From the NCBI GenBank assembly GCA_031295385.1, contig JAUMOL010000029.1:1-64000 (forward strand): a stretch of 64,000 nt of DNA. The letters are read 5' to 3'. The notes under the pieces are model-generated. The model searched no databases and was not told where the DNA came from. It was given only the letters and a program-made list of their open reading frames with translations. A program made the translations under genes and the position numbers. How positions within the stretch are numbered: position 1 is the first letter of the stretch; each line of letters starts with the position of its first letter. Source of the DNA: Collinsella sp. GTDB taxonomy: Bacteria; Actinomycetota; Coriobacteriia; Coriobacteriales; Coriobacteriaceae. Positions 6,500-16,009 of this stretch are shown here, piece by piece.

Positions 6500-7393
6500 C
6501 TATGCGAGGGTGATGGTCGTGCCGCTTGCCGAGCACGTCTGTCCGAATGTGAGGGTGCTGCCCTCGACCGTGACCTTCGATGCCGGGCAGTAGATCGTGC
6601 CGTCCATGTAGAAGAAGTCGTCGGTTGCGTCGGCGATCATCGAGCCAAGCGTGTCGATCTGCCCGCGCATCTCTGCAACGTCCTCGTCTCCGACCACGCT
6701 CGATTGCAGGTTGTCCGCGACGCTGCGGGCGTAGGCGGCTGCGGTGTTGGCGTTCGATGCCGCGCCGTTCGCGGAGTTGATGCCGTTCTGAAGCTGCGTC
6801 TTGAGGCTCTGGTACTCGCTGACGCGCTGCTCCTCGGCCTCTACGCGCGCGGTCTCCTGCTCGACGCGGGTGTTCTCTGCGTTCTGGCGGGCCGTCTCGT
6901 TGCTCTTGCGGGCGTTTTCCGCGCTCACGCGCGCGGCCTCCTGCTTCTCCGCCTGCTTCTCGTAGGCGTCCCACTTCTCGTAGAGCTTGGTGAGCATGTC
7001 GTCGTAGAACCCGGCGGCCTCCTCCGGGTCGGAGGTGTCCACCGCAGGGAGCACGCGAAGCTCGAAGCCCTCGGTAGACTCGGCCTTGGTCGAGCCGCTG
7101 TAGAGCACGAAGTGCGCGAGCCTCGCGAGGCCCGGCGAGGACACCGCCTGAGACGGCAGCGTGCAGCTGACCGTGCTGCCGGAGACTGACGCAGTGCAGC
7201 GCGCCCACGTGCCGTCGGCCTTGAGGATGTCGAGGCGCGCCGTCATGTTGCTCGGCGTGTAGGCCGCTCCGTCGTTCATCAGCTGCGCCTTGATGGTCTG
7301 CGTTGAGACGTCCCCCTCGCGCACCACGACGCGGGGCGGGACTAGCGCCGTGGTCTTGTTTACCTCAAGGATTATGTTGTGGGTTACGGCCAT
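6500..7393 (-). CDS. BppU-like upper baseplate protein
   Basis: 297 residues. The first 110 or so form a beta-rich domain like the BppU N-terminus (ILEVNKTTALVPPRVVVREGDVSTQTIKAQLMNDG). A long coiled coil follows (about 130-220, SAENARKSNETARQNAENTRVEQETARVEAEEQR), then a short C-terminal beta region. Known: BppU links the baseplate core to receptor-binding proteins in lactococcal-type siphophages. It lies directly upstream of the DGR target, which fits a scaffold that carries the variable protein. Confidence 0.8.
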   Translation of the reverse strand: MAVTHNIILEVNKTTALVPPRVVVREGDVSTQTIKAQLMNDGAAYTPSNMTARLDILKADGTWARCTASVSGSTVSCTLPSQAVSSPGLARLAHFVLYSGSTKAESTEGFELRVLPAVDTSDPEEAAGFYDDMLTKLYEKWDAYEKQAEKQEAARVSAENARKSNETARQNAENTRVEQETARVEAEEQRVSEYQSLKTQLQNGINSANGAASNANTAAAYARSVADNLQSSVVGDEDVAEMRGQIDTLGSMIADATDDFFYMDGTIYCPASKVTVEGSTLTFGQTCSASGTTITLA

Positions 7394-7396
7394 ACG

Positions 7397-7774
7397 CTAC
7401 TCGCCCCCATGTTCCATCATCCAGTCGATTGCCATGATCTCCTCACCGCTGAGCACTCCTATAACGTCATCGGGGGTCGCCTTCATGATCTCGACATCGC
7501 GCTCGACCTCGGACACCTCACCCAGACGGCGAAGGAACTCTTGGTATCCCTCGCACTCAGGCGTTACGGCGAAGTTGACGACGTTTCCGCTGTCGTCCCT
7601 CACCTCCGTACCGTACTCGTGGATAAGCTCGTTTCTGAAGGCCTCGTAGTCGGCGATTGCATCCATGATTGCGCGCATGTTCACGGCGGCCTTGTATCCG
7701 ACGAGCGTCCTGCTCTTCATCACCGGCTCTAGCGATTTGGCCATCGCTTCAAGCTGAGCGTTCGTGTATGTCAT
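7397..7774 (-). CDS. Phage protein of unknown function in the tail-tip operon
   Basis: 125 residues, soluble, predicted helical with an acidic C-terminus (VIGVLSGEEIMAIDWMMEHGGE). It starts with a 4-bp ATGA overlap on the preceding small gene, so the two are coupled. The N-terminus (TNAQLEAMAKSLEPVMKSRTLVGYKAAVNMRAIMDAI) is loosely like DUF1617 phage proteins; I am not sure of this. Confidence 0.6.
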   Translation of the reverse strand: MTYTNAQLEAMAKSLEPVMKSRTLVGYKAAVNMRAIMDAIADYEAFRNELIHEYGTEVRDDSGNVVNFAVTPECEGYQEFLRRLGEVSEVERDVEIMKATPDDVIGVLSGEEIMAIDWMMEHGGE

Positions 7775-7938
7775 TTCGCGTTCACCTCGTTCATGTCGAT
7801 TCCAAGGGCTGAAAGAATCAAGTCGAGCTTTGCGTCCATGGCTGTCAGGCTTGCCCCGGTGCTTTCCGCAGGTGTCTCGTCAACGGGGTCTGAAGGGTGG
7901 TTAGGCCCCTCCTTGGCTTGGATAAGGATTTCGTCCAT
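7771..7938 (-). CDS. Small tail-operon protein (55 aa)
   Basis: An acidic 55-residue frame (begins MDEILIQAKEGPNHP, ends LILSALGIDMNEVNAK) with GGAAGGA before its ATG. It ends in an ATGA overlap with the next gene. It fills exactly the space between the large tail protein and the 125-residue protein. No function recognised; the C-terminal helix could pair with a partner. Confidence 0.7.
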   Translation of the reverse strand: MDEILIQAKEGPNHPSDPVDETPAESTGASLTAMDAKLDLILSALGIDMNEVNAK

Positions 7939-7950
7939 GTCGTTCCTTCC

Positions 7951-10539
7951 CTAAATGATCACGCCGTTTTTCACGTTCACGTCCCAGTAGGTTCCGCTTG
8001 GGGACGTGAGCCGCACCGTTCCCATGCTGCTGCCCGATACGAGCGTCTTGCCTCCAGAGACGCCTCCGCTGTTGGGGTCAATCCAGAAGTTGCGTGCCTT
8101 GTAGTTCCTTCCGTCGAGATCGCACCCGATTGCGACCGTATCGGCAGTAAAGCCTCCGAACGCCTTGTTGATGTACGAGAGCTTCATCGTGTACGAGTCG
8201 TCGGATGCTGCCTCTCTAACCGACCAGGTCATGTACGCGCCCTCGTCTTCGAGGTCGAACACGAGGCCCCTCTTTGACGAGTCGCCCGTGTATCGGTTCG
8301 TGCCGATCTTGCCGACCTCGTAATCGGAGTAATAGAAATGGATGCCGTTGCTCATGAGCTTGAACGTGCTGTTTCCGATGTAGGAGTTCTCTATCGTGAG
8401 GCCGCCGATGTAGCCCGATGTGGTTCGCAGGTACCCGCTCGATAGGTTCCAGTAGTTCCTTCCTGAAGCGTCCGATATGGTTCCGGTCGCGATGTACGAG
8501 GCGTTGATGTAGAGCCTTTTGTTCGACAGGTATATTCCTTGCGTCTGCCCGTTGTTCGTGAGCCTGTTGAAGACCTCCTGCTGCGTGAGGTTGTCGTCAA
8601 GATCGTCGGTTGACTGGTTTCCAGACGTGAGCGCGCGTGCGAGCGTAGGCGTTGTGTACGTCACCGTTCCGTCAGACCACGTTATGCGGCTGCGCGTCCA
8701 GTAGTAGCGCCCCTTGACCCAAGTCGGCTGCGTGCTCTGCCAAGAGCCGCCCGTCTGGGCGGTTTGGCTCGTTGAGAGGTAGTACTGCTCAACGACCTCA
8801 GCCGCGCCGATGCCCTTGTCGTTGGTGATGCGGCGCGGGGTCGTGTACTGCACCGAGCCGTCCGCGAGCGTCATCTTCACGCGCGTCCACATGTGCTTGC
8901 CCTGCTGCCAGAGGGCCGTGGTCGTCCAGCTCGTGGGCTGGGCCGACGCGCTGTCGGAAAGGCCGTACTGAACGTCAGTCGAAACCACCATCTCGCCGGC
9001 GGTCTTGTTTCCGACCGACGCCGTTGCGGAGATGACCACCTCGCCCGAGTCGAAGTCGGCCATGAAAACGGGGTCGTTGGGGTCTCCGACCAGAAGACGC
9101 CCGGCCTTGATGAGGTTGGCTAGCAGCGTGCCCGTGGTGATCCAGTCAGCCACGAAGCCCGCGCCGGTGCCGAAGGTGCGCCAGTCGTAGGAGCCGTCGG
9201 CCTTGGTTCCGTCCGCAATCCTGAATCCGAGGGAGCAGAGCTGCATCGCCGTACCGCCCGTTGCCGTGGGCTGCCCGTCCTCGTCAAGCGGCACGCTTGA
9301 GAAGATGAAACCGTTCTGGTAGCTCACGTGCATGTAGCTCATGCCGTTCACGTTGAACTGCTCGTTGAGCGAGTCGATGAGCTGCTGGAGGAACGCGGGC
9401 GTGGTGCTCGCAACCGCGTCCCAGCTTCCCGACTGGTTTTGCAGGTTCGCTATCTGCTGCTGTTGCTGCTGCAAGATGTCGGCGATGCTCTCGATGACGT
9501 TGCCCAGCGTGACCGTCCGCGTCTTGCCAAGCATGTCGATGACCTGCTTGGTGACGCGGCCCTGACAGCGCAGGGTCGGCTCGAAGCTTCCGTCTACCAT
9601 CTGGGTATCGTCGCCGACGCCCACGCCCTCCCACGGGCGGCCCATGGCCACGAGGTCAACCACGTCGGCCTCGTAGGTCACGCCCGGAATCTTGTGCTCG
9701 TCAAGGTAGGCCTGCGTCTCGCTCTTGAGCTGGCCCGCGTCCTCGCAGCTTGAGTTCTCGTACTTGCCGAACACGTGGGCGAAGCCGCCCTTCCCGTCGG
9801 GACGGCCGTAGGTCTTGAGCGCGGTTGCGTCCTCAACGTAGTCCTTGCCTCCGTTGATGTCGCCGAACGTGAGCTTGCGCCCGTAGCCGCCCGTGTCGGT
9901 CTCGACGCCCTTGCCGTAGCCGTAGCACGCCGTGATAGCTCCCCAGTGCTCGGTGCGCTTGATGCTGTTGATGTCCTTGCCATAGCTGAACCTGCGGTGC
10001 CCGTTGGCCTCGCCACGGTGCTTGAGTATCGAGACGCTGCGGCCCGTCACGCCGTTCGCCCCGACGGTGATGGAGGTCTCAAGCTCGCCGCCGCACGCAA
10101 GGATGTCGTTAAGGGCCGTGCGGCAGTCCGTATGGTAGAAGGTGAGGCCGCTTGAGACGGTTCCCGGCTGGTCTACCGTGCCGACATCCCAGCGGGTCGG
10201 CTCAAGGCACACCTCAAGCGCGCGCTGTAAGCTGTAGCCGTAGGGGCGCTTGTCCTCTATGTAGTCGCCGAAAAGCTCGCAGATGGAGTTGAGCGCCGTG
10301 TCGCTGTAGATGGGGAGGCCCGCCGCGCTCGCGCCCTGCGGGTCTTGGCACACGTGCTCGTGCGGCACGCCGTTCAGGTCTTGCCACACGAGGCGGTAGC
10401 CCTCCTTGAGCGGGAAGGTCGTGGTGATGTCCACGGTGTCCTCGCCGTTGAGGCAGTCCGTCCACACGAAGCCGAGGAGCTGGCGCGAACCGATGGTTCC
10501 CACGTAAGCGTCATGGCGGCTGTACACGTCAACCCTCAT
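7951..10539 (-). CDS. Tail-tip/tail-associated protein (Gp37-like N-terminus, spike-like C-terminus)
   Basis: 862 residues from the ATG that overlaps the distal tail protein stop (ATGA). The N-terminal about 370 residues (VYSRHDAYVGTIGSRQLLGFVW...) resemble ReqiPepy6 Gp37-like/Tal proteins that close the tail tube. A Gln-rich helix (LQQQQQQIANLQNQ) follows. Two copies of a short beta module (about 545-640) share WT-R-TxxDGxVxYTTP. The C-terminus (GIYLSNKRLYINASYIATGTI...) has the look of a spike or fibre trimer. Inferred: baseplate hub that attaches the BppU-like and variable proteins. Confidence 0.85.
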   Translation of the reverse strand: MRVDVYSRHDAYVGTIGSRQLLGFVWTDCLNGEDTVDITTTFPLKEGYRLVWQDLNGVPHEHVCQDPQGASAAGLPIYSDTALNSICELFGDYIEDKRPYGYSLQRALEVCLEPTRWDVGTVDQPGTVSSGLTFYHTDCRTALNDILACGGELETSITVGANGVTGRSVSILKHRGEANGHRRFSYGKDINSIKRTEHWGAITACYGYGKGVETDTGGYGRKLTFGDINGGKDYVEDATALKTYGRPDGKGGFAHVFGKYENSSCEDAGQLKSETQAYLDEHKIPGVTYEADVVDLVAMGRPWEGVGVGDDTQMVDGSFEPTLRCQGRVTKQVIDMLGKTRTVTLGNVIESIADILQQQQQQIANLQNQSGSWDAVASTTPAFLQQLIDSLNEQFNVNGMSYMHVSYQNGFIFSSVPLDEDGQPTATGGTAMQLCSLGFRIADGTKADGSYDWRTFGTGAGFVADWITTGTLLANLIKAGRLLVGDPNDPVFMADFDSGEVVISATASVGNKTAGEMVVSTDVQYGLSDSASAQPTSWTTTALWQQGKHMWTRVKMTLADGSVQYTTPRRITNDKGIGAAEVVEQYYLSTSQTAQTGGSWQSTQPTWVKGRYYWTRSRITWSDGTVTYTTPTLARALTSGNQSTDDLDDNLTQQEVFNRLTNNGQTQGIYLSNKRLYINASYIATGTISDASGRNYWNLSSGYLRTTSGYIGGLTIENSYIGNSTFKLMSNGIHFYYSDYEVGKIGTNRYTGDSSKRGLVFDLEDEGAYMTWSVREAASDDSYTMKLSYINKAFGGFTADTVAIGCDLDGRNYKARNFWIDPNSGGVSGGKTLVSGSSMGTVRLTSPSGTYWDVNVKNGVII

Positions 10540-11255
10540 CACAGCCACCTCTCGTCCCACTCAACGGTGGCGGTTCCGCCCGACACCATGAGCGAGGCGT
10601 CCCCCTCGATTGAGAAGAAGTCGCTCGTTATGTCCACGGCGTGATCAGTGCCGTTGACGGTGCAGCGCTCAAGCCCCATGTCGAGCACGACGGTCTGTGA
10701 GCCGGTGAAGCTCGCGAGCACGCGCACGTACTCACCGGTTCCCACGTTGGTTATCTGCCACTGGCTGCCCTTTGGCGGCTTCACCGTGACCACGGGGCGC
10801 GCCGGGTAGCTCCCGCCCACGCGCACGCTCTTGGTTTCTGTCACCTCGGCGCTGCGGTGCTGCCCGTAGGCCACCGGGTCTGAGCACAGGAACGTGAGGT
10901 CAACGTCCGGCACGTAGGCAGGCTTGCTCAACTCGGCCCCGCCCTCGTATAGGGCCATGAGGTAGGTTGTCGGGTCATCGGGGAGCACCAGGGGCGCAGG
11001 CTCGGAGGACTTCAGGCACGCGGCGAGGGCCTTGCGCGCCTCGGTTACCTCGCTCATGAGGCGGCGGGTGATGCAGCCGCTCACCGTGACCTCTATGGCG
11101 TCCAGCTCGACGGAGGACACGAGCGCCCCGTCCATTCCGGGCACCTGCGTCTGGGTGATGCGCCGCTTGGGCACCACCTGACGCTTCACATCGGTAACGA
11201 GCAGGTACGGCGATAGGTCGTTGCCGTCGAAGCGTATGGTCTGGTCAATGCTCAT
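10539..11255 (-). CDS. Distal tail protein (Dit-like)
   Basis: 238 residues (MSIDQTIRFDGNDLSPYLLVTDVKRQVVPKRRITQTQVPGMDG onwards). Size, beta-rich content and position between tape measure and tail-tip protein match siphophage Dit proteins, which form the ring joining the tail tube to the baseplate. Both ends overlap their neighbours by ATGA, so translation is coupled throughout. Confidence 0.85.
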   Translation of the reverse strand: MSIDQTIRFDGNDLSPYLLVTDVKRQVVPKRRITQTQVPGMDGALVSSVELDAIEVTVSGCITRRLMSEVTEARKALAACLKSSEPAPLVLPDDPTTYLMALYEGGAELSKPAYVPDVDLTFLCSDPVAYGQHRSAEVTETKSVRVGGSYPARPVVTVKPPKGSQWQITNVGTGEYVRVLASFTGSQTVVLDMGLERCTVNGTDHAVDITSDFFSIEGDASLMVSGGTATVEWDERWL

Positions 11256-14200
11256 ACGGCGTAACCCCTTCCTCGTGCCGTGATCCTGCTGCTCTGCGCC
11301 AGTGCGGTCGACACCGCGTCGACGCCTATGTAGGCGTTGGTGTCCTTGGATGCTATCTCGCGCAGAAGATTCACCATCTCGCCCAGCATCGCCATGACCT
11401 CGGCATCGCTTCCGCCGTCCTGCTGCGCCGTTCCGTACCCCACGGTGCGCACGCCGGACGAGAAGCCGCCGCCGTTTGCCTCGAAGTACGAGGCGCTTGC
11501 GAGCCTTCTTGCGGCGTCGGAGACGGTTCCCTCGCCCTTGAGCATGCCGCTCGCGAAGTTCTGCGCGAGGTGCAGGCCGGAGGTCTCGCCGCCCTTCTCG
11601 GCGCCAGACCACGGGCCTTCCTCCGGGACTGAGAAGCCCATGGCGCGCTTGGCGGCGCTGACAATGCTCCAAGCGGCGTTCGAGACCCACGTGATACCAG
11701 CGCGGATGCCGCTGGCGAAGTTGCTCGCGAGGTGGCTGCCCCACCCGTAGGAGTTGCCCGCGTTCTGCATGTTGCTGGCGGCGCTGGCGAGGCTCCGCGC
11801 GTTGCTGCGGGTGGAGCCGACGCCGGAGCCGATGCCGCTGGCGAAGCTGCTTGAGGCGCTGCGGCCCTTGCTCGAAAGGTCTGAGGGCGTGCCGGAGACG
11901 CCGGACGAGGCGCTGCTGGCGAGGCTGCGGGCGCTTGAGGACACCGCGCCGATTCCCGCCGCGAGGCCGGACGAGAGGCCGCTTGAGGCTCTGCTGCCCG
12001 TGCTCTGCGCGTCCCCCGGAAGCCCGCTGATTCGGTCGATGAGCTGCTGGCCGAGCTGCGCGATCGAGCTGAGCGGGCCGTCCGTGTTGCCGCTGATGCC
12101 GTTCGAGAGGCCAGCGTCCACGTCGGAACCGATGCGGTAGAAAGCCTGAGACGGCGAGTGCGATTCCAGCGTGTCCTTGGCCTTGCTGATGACGTCCTCG
12201 CCGAGTAGCGCAGCCTGCTCCTCGGAAAGCGTCCCGTTGGCGATGCCGTTTGCGAGGCCTTGGTCGATGTCGTGGCCGAGCAGCTGCGCAGCCGCCGGCA
12301 CGTCCCCGCCCGTGAGCTGAAGCGCGATCATGGAGAGCATGGTGTTGGTCGCGCCGGATGCCGTGAAGCTGTTGGCGGTGATCCCGTCCGCCACGCTCTG
12401 CGGGAGGCTGATTCCCGCGTTGCTCATCTGGGTGGAGACGCTAGACCAGTCGCCGGTCGCCGCTGCCTTGAGGATGCTCGTCGCGGTGTCCACGTTCACC
12501 GTGCCGCTCTGCATGCCGTTGGCCAAGGCGGTGGCGGCGTTGAGGCCCGCGTCGCCCATCTGGACGCCCATGTTGTCAAGGGCGTCAATGATGCTTTGGG
12601 TGGTGCCATCCCAAGACGTTGCAAGCTGAACAAGCTGTTGGTCGTTTAGGCTGCGGAACGTTTCTACCGAAACGCCCGCGTTGCTCAGGTCGGTGGCGAA
12701 GTCGTTGATGTCAGTTCCCATGGTGTTCATGGCCGTCGAGACGGTTGAGCTTGACAGCACGAGGTTCTGCATGCTGAATGCGTTGCCGTCGGCTATGGCG
12801 GCCTGCGCCGTCATGGACGATGACACGTTGTTGATCGAGGTGTTGGTCGCGTCGAGGGCCGCCTTCGCGTCCTTCACCGCCTGCCCGTACTTGGAGTTCT
12901 CGGCGGATGCCTCCATGGTTGCGCGCGCCTGCTCCATGGTGATGGGAACCCCTTGCGCAGCCATGGTGTTGTAGTAGTTCTGCGCCATGGTGTCCATGTC
13001 GCCGTATACGTTGTTGTACTCCTGCTGCGCTTGCGTCAGTGCGGTGATGTTCTCTGCCTGCTGCTGGTAGAGCGCGGAGAGGTTCTGCTGCTGCGCGTCG
13101 ACCTGAATCTGCTGCATCTTCTGGTCGATGTAGCTGCCGAGCGATGCCGTGACGTCTTGAATGGCACCGTTCTCGTCCGCCAGCTTGCCGTTGGCGGCGT
13201 CCGTGACCTGAATCTGCGTGCCGCACAGGTCGTTCACCGTGTCGACGGCGGTGCGGAGCCGCGCCTGCGCGTCGTTGGCGAGGTCGGTGTGGTTGGCGTA
13301 CTGCTGGATGGTCGAGTAGGCCTGCTGAAGCTGCGCCATCTGGGCCGAGGCGCTGGTGTTGGTGTCGCTGATCGTCTGGGCGAGCTGGGCTTGGGACTCA
13401 AGCATCTCGTCAATGTCGACCTTGGCGGCACCCGCCGACGATCCGTAGCCCTCCAAGGCGTCAGCACCGGCGTTCGATGCGCTCACGCCCTTCTCGGTTG
13501 CTGCGGTAAGGCCCTCGGTCGCGGCCTTCAGGTTGTCCTCGTGCTCCTTGGCCTCTTGGAAGACGCCGACCAAGGCGGTGATTCCCGCGATGATCGCGAG
13601 CGGCGCGATGGTCGCCAGCGCGAGCTTGAGGCCGGTTGCCGCTACGGATGCGGCCTTCATGGCCACGCTCTGGGCGGTCACGGCGGTGGTGCTCGCCTGC
13701 GCCGCCGTGGCCGAGGCCCTGTATCCCTCGACGGTTCCCTTGGCGGCGTCCATGGCGCTCTTGCGCTCGGACACCTCCTTCTGAAGGCTCTCAACAAGCT
13801 CGGAGTTGGCCTTGCTGCCCTTCTTCTGCTCGCGCTCAAGATCGCGCACGGAGGCGTTGTACTTTGACTGCGCCGTGTTGGCCTCGGTAACGGCATCGAT
13901 GTACTTCTGCACGCCGCCCGCCGCCTTCGCCGCCGGGTTCTTCTCAAGCGCCTTCGCCAGCTTGTCGTTACCCTGATAAGCCTTGAGTGACGCGACGTTG
14001 GTCGTCGTGAGCGCGTCGGCATAGGTCGCGATGTCCTGCTTGGCCCTGCCGAACGCCGTGACAACGGAGCCTACGCCCTTGGTTATGCGCCCGGTGACGG
14101 ACAGCACGGGGCCTGCCGCCGCCGCCACGAGGCCGAAGCCGATGACGGTCTGCTGCGTGCCCTCGTCCATCTGGCTGAAGGCGTCGGCAGCGCCGCCAAC

Positions 14201-15370
14201 GGCCTCTGCGGCGTCGGTCACCGCCGGTGCGAGGGCGCTGCCCACTTGGATGGAGGCGGTCTCGATTGCGCCGTTCATTTCCTCGATGCTGCGCTGCGTG
14301 TCGCCCATCTGGGAATCGGCGAGGCGCTGGGCCGCCGTCTGGTCGTTCGTCGCTGCGGTGTAGCGCTGTATGCCCTCGGTGCCTTGGTTCATCATCACGA
14401 GGGCCGCACGGGACGCGTCAGCGCCGAAGATGGTCTGGATCGCGGCGTCGCGCGTCGCGGAGTCGAGGCCGCTCAGCTTGGCCTGAAGCTCGCCCGCGAC
14501 CCCGGCGGCGTCGAGCATGTTGCCGTTCGCGTCGCGGACGTTGATGCCAAGGCTCTCCATCATGGCGGCGGACTTGTCCGTGGGGGCCGCGAGGCGCTGA
14601 AGCATCGTCTTGAGCGAGGTTCCCGCGTCGCTTCCACGGATGCCGGCGTCGGCGAAGGCACCGAGCACGGCGGTGGTGTCCTGAATCGACCACCCGGCGC
14701 TGTGCGCCTGAGCGGACACCTGAGATAGGCCCTGCGTGAGGTCTGCAACGTCCGCAGACGATGCGGCAGCGGCACCCGCTAGGGCGTTGGCCGCCTCGCC
14801 GGTCTCGTCGGCGGTGAGGCCGAACGCGCCCATGGCCTGAACGGTCACGTTGGCCGCCTCGGCGAGCTGAAGGCTTCCGGCGGCTGCCAAGTCCATGGTG
14901 GTCTTGAGCGCGCCGCCCTTGATGTCGGCTGCGGTCAGTCCGCCCTTGGCAAGCTCCTCCATGGCGGCACCGGCCTCGGACGCGCTGTAAACGGTGTCAG
15001 CGCCCATGTCCAAGGCGAGCTGTCGCAGCTCCTCCATGTTGGCCGAGGGGTCGTTGAGCGCGCCGGAAACGCGGCTCATGCTGCTCTCGAAGTCGATGGC
15101 CGTCTTGGTGGCAGCCGTGCCGATCGCGGCGAGCGGGACGGTCACCCCGGCGGTCATGGCGTCGCCCGCATCGGCGACCTGCTGCCCGGCGCTGTAGATG
15201 CGACCGCCAGCCTCGGCGGCCTTGGAGCCTGCCTCGACCCAGCTCTTGGACATGGAGCCCTCTGCCGCTGCGGTCTTCACCGCGAGGCGGTCAAGGGACT
15301 TCTCGGCCCTCTCGACCGCAGAGGCGTTGTAGGAGCCGGATATGGCGATGGAGATGCTTGCCTTACCCAT
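11252..15370 (-). CDS. Tail tape measure protein
   Basis: 1372 residues, the longest gene. The N-terminal 400 residues carry the TP901-type tape-measure core (RVSGALNDPSANMEELRQLALDMGADTVYSASEAGAAMEELAKGGL). A hydrophobic stretch (about 590-620, LKLALATIAPLAIIAGITALVGVF) follows a coiled coil. The C-terminus has Ser/Ala/Gly repeats (SLASSASSGVSG, SFASGIGSGVGS). It sets tail length and helps DNA delivery. By the usual 1.5 angstrom per residue relation, a tail of roughly 200 nm would be expected. Confidence 0.95.
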   Translation of the reverse strand: MGKASISIAISGSYNASAVERAEKSLDRLAVKTAAAEGSMSKSWVEAGSKAAEAGGRIYSAGQQVADAGDAMTAGVTVPLAAIGTAATKTAIDFESSMSRVSGALNDPSANMEELRQLALDMGADTVYSASEAGAAMEELAKGGLTAADIKGGALKTTMDLAAAGSLQLAEAANVTVQAMGAFGLTADETGEAANALAGAAAASSADVADLTQGLSQVSAQAHSAGWSIQDTTAVLGAFADAGIRGSDAGTSLKTMLQRLAAPTDKSAAMMESLGINVRDANGNMLDAAGVAGELQAKLSGLDSATRDAAIQTIFGADASRAALVMMNQGTEGIQRYTAATNDQTAAQRLADSQMGDTQRSIEEMNGAIETASIQVGSALAPAVTDAAEAVGGAADAFSQMDEGTQQTVIGFGLVAAAAGPVLSVTGRITKGVGSVVTAFGRAKQDIATYADALTTTNVASLKAYQGNDKLAKALEKNPAAKAAGGVQKYIDAVTEANTAQSKYNASVRDLEREQKKGSKANSELVESLQKEVSERKSAMDAAKGTVEGYRASATAAQASTTAVTAQSVAMKAASVAATGLKLALATIAPLAIIAGITALVGVFQEAKEHEDNLKAATEGLTAATEKGVSASNAGADALEGYGSSAGAAKVDIDEMLESQAQLAQTISDTNTSASAQMAQLQQAYSTIQQYANHTDLANDAQARLRTAVDTVNDLCGTQIQVTDAANGKLADENGAIQDVTASLGSYIDQKMQQIQVDAQQQNLSALYQQQAENITALTQAQQEYNNVYGDMDTMAQNYYNTMAAQGVPITMEQARATMEASAENSKYGQAVKDAKAALDATNTSINNVSSSMTAQAAIADGNAFSMQNLVLSSSTVSTAMNTMGTDINDFATDLSNAGVSVETFRSLNDQQLVQLATSWDGTTQSIIDALDNMGVQMGDAGLNAATALANGMQSGTVNVDTATSILKAAATGDWSSVSTQMSNAGISLPQSVADGITANSFTASGATNTMLSMIALQLTGGDVPAAAQLLGHDIDQGLANGIANGTLSEEQAALLGEDVISKAKDTLESHSPSQAFYRIGSDVDAGLSNGISGNTDGPLSSIAQLGQQLIDRISGLPGDAQSTGSRASSGLSSGLAAGIGAVSSSARSLASSASSGVSGTPSDLSSKGRSASSSFASGIGSGVGSTRSNARSLASAASNMQNAGNSYGWGSHLASNFASGIRAGITWVSNAAWSIVSAAKRAMGFSVPEEGPWSGAEKGGETSGLHLAQNFASGMLKGEGTVSDAARRLASASYFEANGGGFSSGVRTVGYGTAQQDGGSDAEVMAMLGEMVNLLREIASKDTNAYIGVDAVSTALAQSSRITARGRGYAV

Positions 15371-15806
15371 TGAGGTACTTCCTTATGGTCTGCTCGATAC
15401 GGGTCTCAACCGCGTCCACAACGGCGTCCTCGTTGTCCAGTACGGCCTTCACGAGGGCGCGGGGAGGGTTGCCCTGCGGGACTCCGACGGGGAGGCCCCT
15501 GCGCCTGCCCGAAAGGTAGACGGCCCCGGCGTTGGCGAACTCGATGGTTCCCGCGCCGGGGTCGGTGCTCTGTATGCGTATTCCGTTCGAGATCGCGCGC
15601 ATGGCCATGCTCGACGCGTAAGCGCCGGTTCTGGCGATTGACTGGGCGTTGTTTCGCGCGTCGGTGAGGATGGGCTTGGCGTCCTGCTTCAGGCCCTTCT
15701 TGAACTCGCGGGGAAGCTCCTTGTTGATCGAGCGCAGGGCCTTGATGGTCTCCTGAAGCCCCTTGGCCTCGATGCGGACGCCGCCGCCGTGAGTGAACGC
15801 CATCAT
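15363..15806 (-). CDS. HK97 gp10-like tail/neck protein
   Basis: 147 residues (VRIEAKGLQETIKALRSINKELPREFKKGLKQDAKPILTDARNNAQSIARTGA). The helix followed by a G-A-YLSGRRRG loop is characteristic of HK97 gp10-like minor tail or tail-completion proteins. It lies between the tail chaperone and the tape measure, whereas this family is usually found before the major tail protein. Its ATGATG start overlaps the stop of the frameshifted chaperone. Confidence 0.75.
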   Translation of the reverse strand: MMAFTHGGGVRIEAKGLQETIKALRSINKELPREFKKGLKQDAKPILTDARNNAQSIARTGAYASSMAMRAISNGIRIQSTDPGAGTIEFANAGAVYLSGRRRGLPVGVPQGNPPRALVKAVLDNEDAVVDAVETRIEQTIRKYLNG

Positions 15807-16009
15807 TTCCTCCCGCGATTGAAAATCCTGTTTACCCTCGCCCTTCGCGCCTCCATGTCGGCCTTGCGCCCCCGCTCCTCCTGAGCGTCGTAGAACATGT
15901 CCACGTACTCATCGAAAACAGCGGGGTACTCGTCGCACAGCCTCGCTAGGTCATACGGCGAGCACCCCGTTCTCAGGCTCAGCGCGGCTATTCGGGGCGC
16001 GCGTCCGCT
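15803..16009 (-). CDS. Frameshifted extension of the tail assembly chaperone (gpT-like part)
   Basis: A 68-codon open stretch with no start codon of its own in a sensible place, in the -1 frame relative to the upstream chaperone gene and ending in TGA 15803-15805. Translation reads SGRAPRIAALSLRTGCSPYD, then LARLCDEYPAVFDEYVDMFY, and finally a basic tail with RARVNRIFNRGRK. Known: lambda gpG/gpGT-type chaperones add such an extension by -1 frameshifting, and the long form recruits the tape measure. The fusion would span 15803-16290. Confidence 0.85.
   Translation of the reverse strand, partial: SGRAPRIAALSLRTGCSPYDLARLCDEYPAVFDEYVDMFYDAQEERGRKADMEARRARVNRIFNRGRK

Noticed and set aside
12953..13867. 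Long open frames on the plus strand opposite the tape measure and other late genes
   Set aside because: They are shadows of GC-rich codon usage on the opposite strand, without ribosome sites or recognisable domains.
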